This document shows positions 5,586 to 8,556 of a stretch of DNA of 8,556 bases, in pieces. The first letter of the stretch is position 1; each line of letters begins with the position of its first letter. Origin of the DNA: Collinsella sp. (GTDB lineage: Bacteria; Actinomycetota; Coriobacteriia; Coriobacteriales; Coriobacteriaceae); the NCBI GenBank assembly GCA_031295725.1, contig JAUMNV010000119.1, positions 1-8,556 of the forward strand, given 5' to 3'. The translations under genes were made by a program, and so were the position numbers. The notes beneath the pieces are model-generated. The model was not told the origin of the DNA and searched no databases. It saw nothing but the letters and a program-made list of their open reading frames with translations.

Positions 5586-6734
5586 ATGAAAACCATTAAT
5601 CGCCTGGCCTCCTTTATCAAGGCCGACCACCGTTATGTATACCTGGGCACGAGTGTTATCGCGGCGCTCGGCCTGGCGTTTAGCCAACGCAACCCCACGC
5701 CGCTGAGCTTCTTGGCCCCCACCGGTATCTTCCAAGACTGCCTCTGGGCAATCCTTTGGGCCTGGCTCGTCGTGTCGGCGGCGGCGCTGGTCACCAAGCT
5801 CATGCACTGGAACGACTATCGCGAAAAGTCGCCGTTCGCATCCGAGCGCTGCCGTCGTGGCGCACGCCTGGGCAGCTACGTCGTGGTCGCCATCGCGGCA
5901 GTTTTCTTTATCGACCGCTGCGTCATGTCGTTTATCGACCTGGTGCAGGTGAGCATTGTCTCGGATTCCAACCCCAGCGACTTTTTGTCGAGCCTGGTCT
6001 ACATGACCTACAAGAGCGGGGACTTCTTCATTCGCGGTATCGAGATCACCATCGCGCTTGCCACCTTCGGCACCGTCATCGCATTCTTCCTGGCGCTGCT
6101 CTTCGTGTTCCTACGCATTCAGACGTTCGACCGCGTGGATAACGACCTGGTGCGCTTCGTTAAGAGTATCGGCCGCGGCTTTGCGACCGTCTACTCCACC
6201 ATCGTGCGCGGCACGCCCATGATGGTCCAGGGCCTGCTCATCTATTACGCGGGCTTCACCGTTTTGCGCGGCATGGGCTTCGAGACCGCCCAGGCCAACC
6301 AGATCTGGAGCACCTTCACCGCCGGCCTCGTCACCATCTCGCTCAACTCCACCGCCTACATGATGGAGGTCCTGCGCGGCGGCATCGAGTCCATCGATTC
6401 CGGCCAAGCCGAGGCGGCGCGATCGCTGGGCCTGTCGCAGTGGCAGGCCATGCGCAAAGTCGTGTTCCCCCAGGGCATTAAAAATGCGATTCCGGCGCTC
6501 ACCAACGAGCTCATCATCAACATCAAGGATTCGTCGGTGCTCTCGGTCATCGGCGTGTTCGACCTTATGTACGCTACTACCACGGTCGCCGGCGTGTACT
6601 ACCGCCAGATGGAGGTCTACTGCGTGGCGCTCGTGGTCTACCTGATCCTGACGCTCGTGGCGAGCCGCCTGCTCGAAGCCTTTGGCAAAAAGCTCGGTGC
6701 CGAGGCTCCGGCCACGCTGCCCAGCTCTAACTAG
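5586..6734 (+). CDS. Polar amino acid ABC transporter permease with N-terminal membrane extension
   Basis: This 382-residue inner-membrane subunit belongs to the His/Glu/Gln/Arg/opine permease family (BPD_transp_1 domain). The permease domain spans about 148-365. It contains 'RGTPMMVQGLLIYYAG' (208-223), 'NSTAYMMEVLRGGIESI' (254-270) and the EAA loop 'EAARSLGLSQW' to 'FPQGIKNAIP' (276-303), which contacts the ATPase. Typical members have 210-260 residues. Here about 145 extra residues precede the domain, with hydrophobic segments near 18-33, 51-70 and 97-117. Only one permease is encoded, so it probably works as a homodimer. The gene begins 9 bp after the binding-protein stop, with GGGAGG (5576-5581) overlapping that stop codon, which points to translational linkage. 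The ATPase follows after 22 bp. Confidence 0.92.
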   Translation: MKTINRLASFIKADHRYVYLGTSVIAALGLAFSQRNPTPLSFLAPTGIFQDCLWAILWAWLVVSAAALVTKLMHWNDYREKSPFASERCRRGARLGSYVVVAIAAVFFIDRCVMSFIDLVQVSIVSDSNPSDFLSSLVYMTYKSGDFFIRGIEITIALATFGTVIAFFLALLFVFLRIQTFDRVDNDLVRFVKSIGRGFATVYSTIVRGTPMMVQGLLIYYAGFTVLRGMGFETAQANQIWSTFTAGLVTISLNSTAYMMEVLRGGIESIDSGQAEAARSLGLSQWQAMRKVVFPQGIKNAIPALTNELIINIKDSSVLSVIGVFDLMYATTTVAGVYYRQMEVYCVALVVYLILTLVASRLLEAFGKKLGAEAPATLPSSN

Positions 6735-6756
6735 GCTTAAGACGAGGAGAATCATC

Positions 6757-7542
6757 ATGGCAGATACCGCCACTACCGGCGTTGCGGCCGCCGCACAGAC
6801 CAATGAGCCGCTCATCCGCGTCGAGGGCCTGCGCAAGAGCTTCGGCTCGCTCGAGGTACTCAAGGGCATCGACCTGTCCGTTAACCCCGGCGAGGTCGTC
6901 ACCATTATCGGCGCCTCGGGCTCGGGCAAGTCGACCTTCCTGCGCTGCCTCAATCTGCTCGAGACCCCGGACGCGGGCCACATCTGGTTCCACGGCCAGG
7001 ACCTCACGGCCGAGCGCTGCAACATTAACAAGCTGCGTGAGGACATCGGCATGGTGTTCCAGGGCTTTAACCTGTTCAACAACATGGATGTGCTCGACAA
7101 CTGCACGCTTGCGCCCGTCACGCTCAAAAAAATGAGCAAGGCCGAGGCCGAGAAGGTCGCGATGGAGCATTTGACGAGTGTGGGGCTCGAGAAGTTCGCG
7201 CACGCCGCCGTGGGTCGCCTGTCCGGCGGTCAAAAGCAGCGCGTGGCCATCGCTCGTGCCCTATGCATGAATCCGCAGATCATGCTGTTCGACGAGCCGA
7301 CCTCCGCACTCGACCCCGAGATCGTGGGTGAGGTGCTCGAGGTCATGCGCAAGCTCGCTGCCGACGGCATGACCATGGTCGTCGTCACGCACGAGATGGC
7401 CTTTGCCCGCACGGTGTCCGACCGCGTGGTCTTTATGGACAAGGGCGTGGTGCTCGAGGATGCCGCGCCGGCCGAGCTCTTCGGCAACCCCAAACATCAG
7501 CGCACGCGCGAGTTCCTCTCGCGTTATCTCGAGGACAAATAA
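6757..7542 (+). CDS. Polar amino acid ABC transporter ATP-binding protein
   Basis: A 261-residue ATPase that powers the importer from the cytoplasmic side. All core motifs are intact: Walker A GASGSGKST (52-60), Q-loop Q102 in 'MVFQGFNLFNNM', ABC signature LSGGQ (155-159), Walker B IMLFDE (175-180) with catalytic E180, D-loop SALD (183-186) and switch H212. The sequence around 'FNLFNNMDVLDN' and the C-terminal 'GNPKHQRTREFLSRYL' (243-258) are characteristic of the GlnQ/HisP polar amino acid group. ATG 6757 follows GAGGAGA (6744-6750) by six bases. An in-frame start at 6682 would overlap the permease gene and is rejected. It is the last gene before a GC-rich hairpin. Confidence 0.95.
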   Translation: MADTATTGVAAAAQTNEPLIRVEGLRKSFGSLEVLKGIDLSVNPGEVVTIIGASGSGKSTFLRCLNLLETPDAGHIWFHGQDLTAERCNINKLREDIGMVFQGFNLFNNMDVLDNCTLAPVTLKKMSKAEAEKVAMEHLTSVGLEKFAHAAVGRLSGGQKQRVAIARALCMNPQIMLFDEPTSALDPEIVGEVLEVMRKLAADGMTMVVVTHEMAFARTVSDRVVFMDKGVVLEDAAPAELFGNPKHQRTREFLSRYLEDK

Positions 7543-7565
7543 CCGACCGCAAACGCTTATGTGGC

Positions 7566-7590
7566 AGGGCCGCTCCGGTGGGGCGGCCCT
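7566..7590 (+). terminator. GC-rich hairpin after the importer operon (weak terminator)
   Basis: AGGGCCGC (7566-7573) pairs perfectly with GCGGCCCT (7583-7590) around a 9-base loop. The following sequence has only TT and then mixed bases, so termination may be partial. The next gene begins 24 bp later, so it could be read through into the peptidase gene at a reduced level. Confidence 0.45.
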
Positions 7591-7614
7591 TGTCGTCACA
7601 ATCGAAAGGATGTC

Positions 7615-8556
7615 ATGGCCGAGGTTTGGCGCTTTTTTGCGCATGAGGATGATTTTGCCGATCTGGACGAGGCTGGTGCGTGCGAGCGCCTGGGCCGCGT
7701 GCTGTCGTTTCCGACCATCTCGAGTATGGATGCCGAGGCGGTGAACTGGCAGCCGTTCGACGACCTGCGCGCGTATATGCAGCAGGCTTGGCCGCACGTA
7801 TTTACGGCGGGTAAGGTCGAGCTTATCGACCATTCGCTATTGGTGACGCTTAGCGGTTCCGACCCTGCCCTCAAACCCGTCATGCTCATGGGCCACATGG
7901 ACGTGGTTCCCGTGGTACCCGGCACCGAGGCTGACTGGACGCATGTCCCCTTTAGCGGACATGTGGACGACACCTACATTTGGGGTCGCGGCGCCATCGA
8001 TATGAAAGACCAGGTCGCAGGCATTCTCGAGGCGGTTGAGTATGCGCTCGCACACGGCTGGGAGCACGAGCGCACCCTGCTGCTGGCTTTTGGCCAGGAC
8101 GAGGAAACCACGCAGTTCGGTGCGGGTGCCATCGGCCGCGTGCTCGAAGAGCGCGGCATTGAGCTTGAGTACCTGATCGACGAGGGCGACTACCGCATCG
8201 TTCCGGCTGCCGAGTACGGCGCGGGCGAGGGCTGGCTTATGCATGCCGATCTCGCGGAGAAGGGCTACGCCGATATCGTGTTGAGGACGCGTAGCGAGGG
8301 CGGGCATTCCTCCAACCCCTACGGGGGCACTTCACTCGAGGTGCTCAGCCGTGCCATCACCGCAATCTGCGATATCGAGTGGCCGACGCGCGTGACCGAC
8401 TTGCTTGCCGCCCAACTCGTCGAGTTGGGGCTCTACACGGCCGATGAAATTGCCGCCAACGGGGATGCCATTGTCCGCGATTGCCTCGCCAGCAAAAAGC
8501 TCTATCCGCTGGTGACGACCACCTGCGCGCCCACGCAGATCGAGGGTGGCAGCACC
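7615..8556 (+). CDS. M20 family metallopeptidase, carboxypeptidase S/PM20D1-like (3' end outside window)
   Basis: The frame is open from ATG 7615 to the window edge, giving 314 residues of a protein that usually has about 440-550. It is a dinuclear zinc hydrolase. Visible catalytic residues are H94 and D96 in 'GHMDVVPV', bridging D129 in 'GRGAIDMKD', general base E163 and ligand E164 in 'GQDEE', and probably D189 in 'LIDEGD'. 'SEGGHSSNPYGG' (227-238, H231) belongs to the inserted dimerisation domain. The last zinc histidine would be in the missing C-terminus. The 'VVPVVPGTEADW' and 'FGQDEET' wording is closest to yeast carboxypeptidase S and PM20D1, which cleave dipeptides or N-acyl amino acids. 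AAAGGA (7605-7610) precedes the ATG by four bases. Its place after an amino acid importer suggests processing of imported peptides or conjugated amino acids. No signal peptide is seen, so it is probably cytosolic. Confidence 0.9.
   Translation, partial: MAEVWRFFAHEDDFADLDEAGACERLGRVLSFPTISSMDAEAVNWQPFDDLRAYMQQAWPHVFTAGKVELIDHSLLVTLSGSDPALKPVMLMGHMDVVPVVPGTEADWTHVPFSGHVDDTYIWGRGAIDMKDQVAGILEAVEYALAHGWEHERTLLLAFGQDEETTQFGAGAIGRVLEERGIELEYLIDEGDYRIVPAAEYGAGEGWLMHADLAEKGYADIVLRTRSEGGHSSNPYGGTSLEVLSRAITAICDIEWPTRVTDLLAAQLVELGLYTADEIAANGDAIVRDCLASKKLYPLVTTTCAPTQIEGGST

Noticed and set aside
4776..5807. 343-codon minus-strand frame opposite the binding protein and permease genes
   Set aside because: Antisense to clear ABC transporter genes; no recognisable domain.
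6111..7139. 342-codon minus-strand frame opposite the permease and ATPase genes
   Set aside because: It covers the EAA loop and Walker A coding regions of the real genes; antisense artefact of high GC.

Overview
The window is a GC-rich, gene-dense bacterial chromosome segment. Gene layout, codon use, the Tat-type lipoprotein signal and the style of the intergenic palindromes suggest a Coriobacteriia member, most likely Collinsella-like (Actinomycetota). This is inferred from overall impression; no rRNA or marker gene is present to prove it. I see no prophage, CRISPR array, tRNA/rRNA gene or insertion-sequence transposase.

Left part (1-2257): the window opens inside the C-terminal end of a DUF4143-type ATPase on the + strand. 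It converges with two minus-strand genes, a DHA1-type MFS efflux transporter (2257 to 1013) followed by a low-molecular-weight protein tyrosine phosphatase (961 to 515). The convergent gap (329-514) holds a perfect 31-bp palindrome and a three-copy repeat that can form two competing long hairpins.

Middle (2258-4649): the divergent gap between the MFS gene and the next + strand gene carries a second, slightly diverged copy of the 31-bp palindrome and another long perfect hairpin. Then come an unrecognised single-pass membrane protein with a very acidic cytoplasmic N-terminus (2510-3379) and a LacX-type aldose 1-epimerase-like protein (3493-4386). A strong nested hairpin terminator closes this block.

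Right part (4650-8556): a compact polar amino acid ABC importer operon encodes a Tat-type lipoprotein solute-binding protein, a permease with an unusual N-terminal membrane extension, and an ATPase. The intergenic gaps are 9 and 22 bp. After a GC-rich hairpin follows an M20 metallopeptidase of the carboxypeptidase S/PM20D1-like kind, cut by the window end. The importer and peptidase together suggest uptake and release of amino acids from peptides or N-acyl amino acids, although the substrate cannot be read from sequence.

The genes are mostly ordinary families. The least explained material is intergenic: the shared 31-bp palindrome, the habit of pairing it with a second long hairpin, and the membrane protein at 2510-3379.
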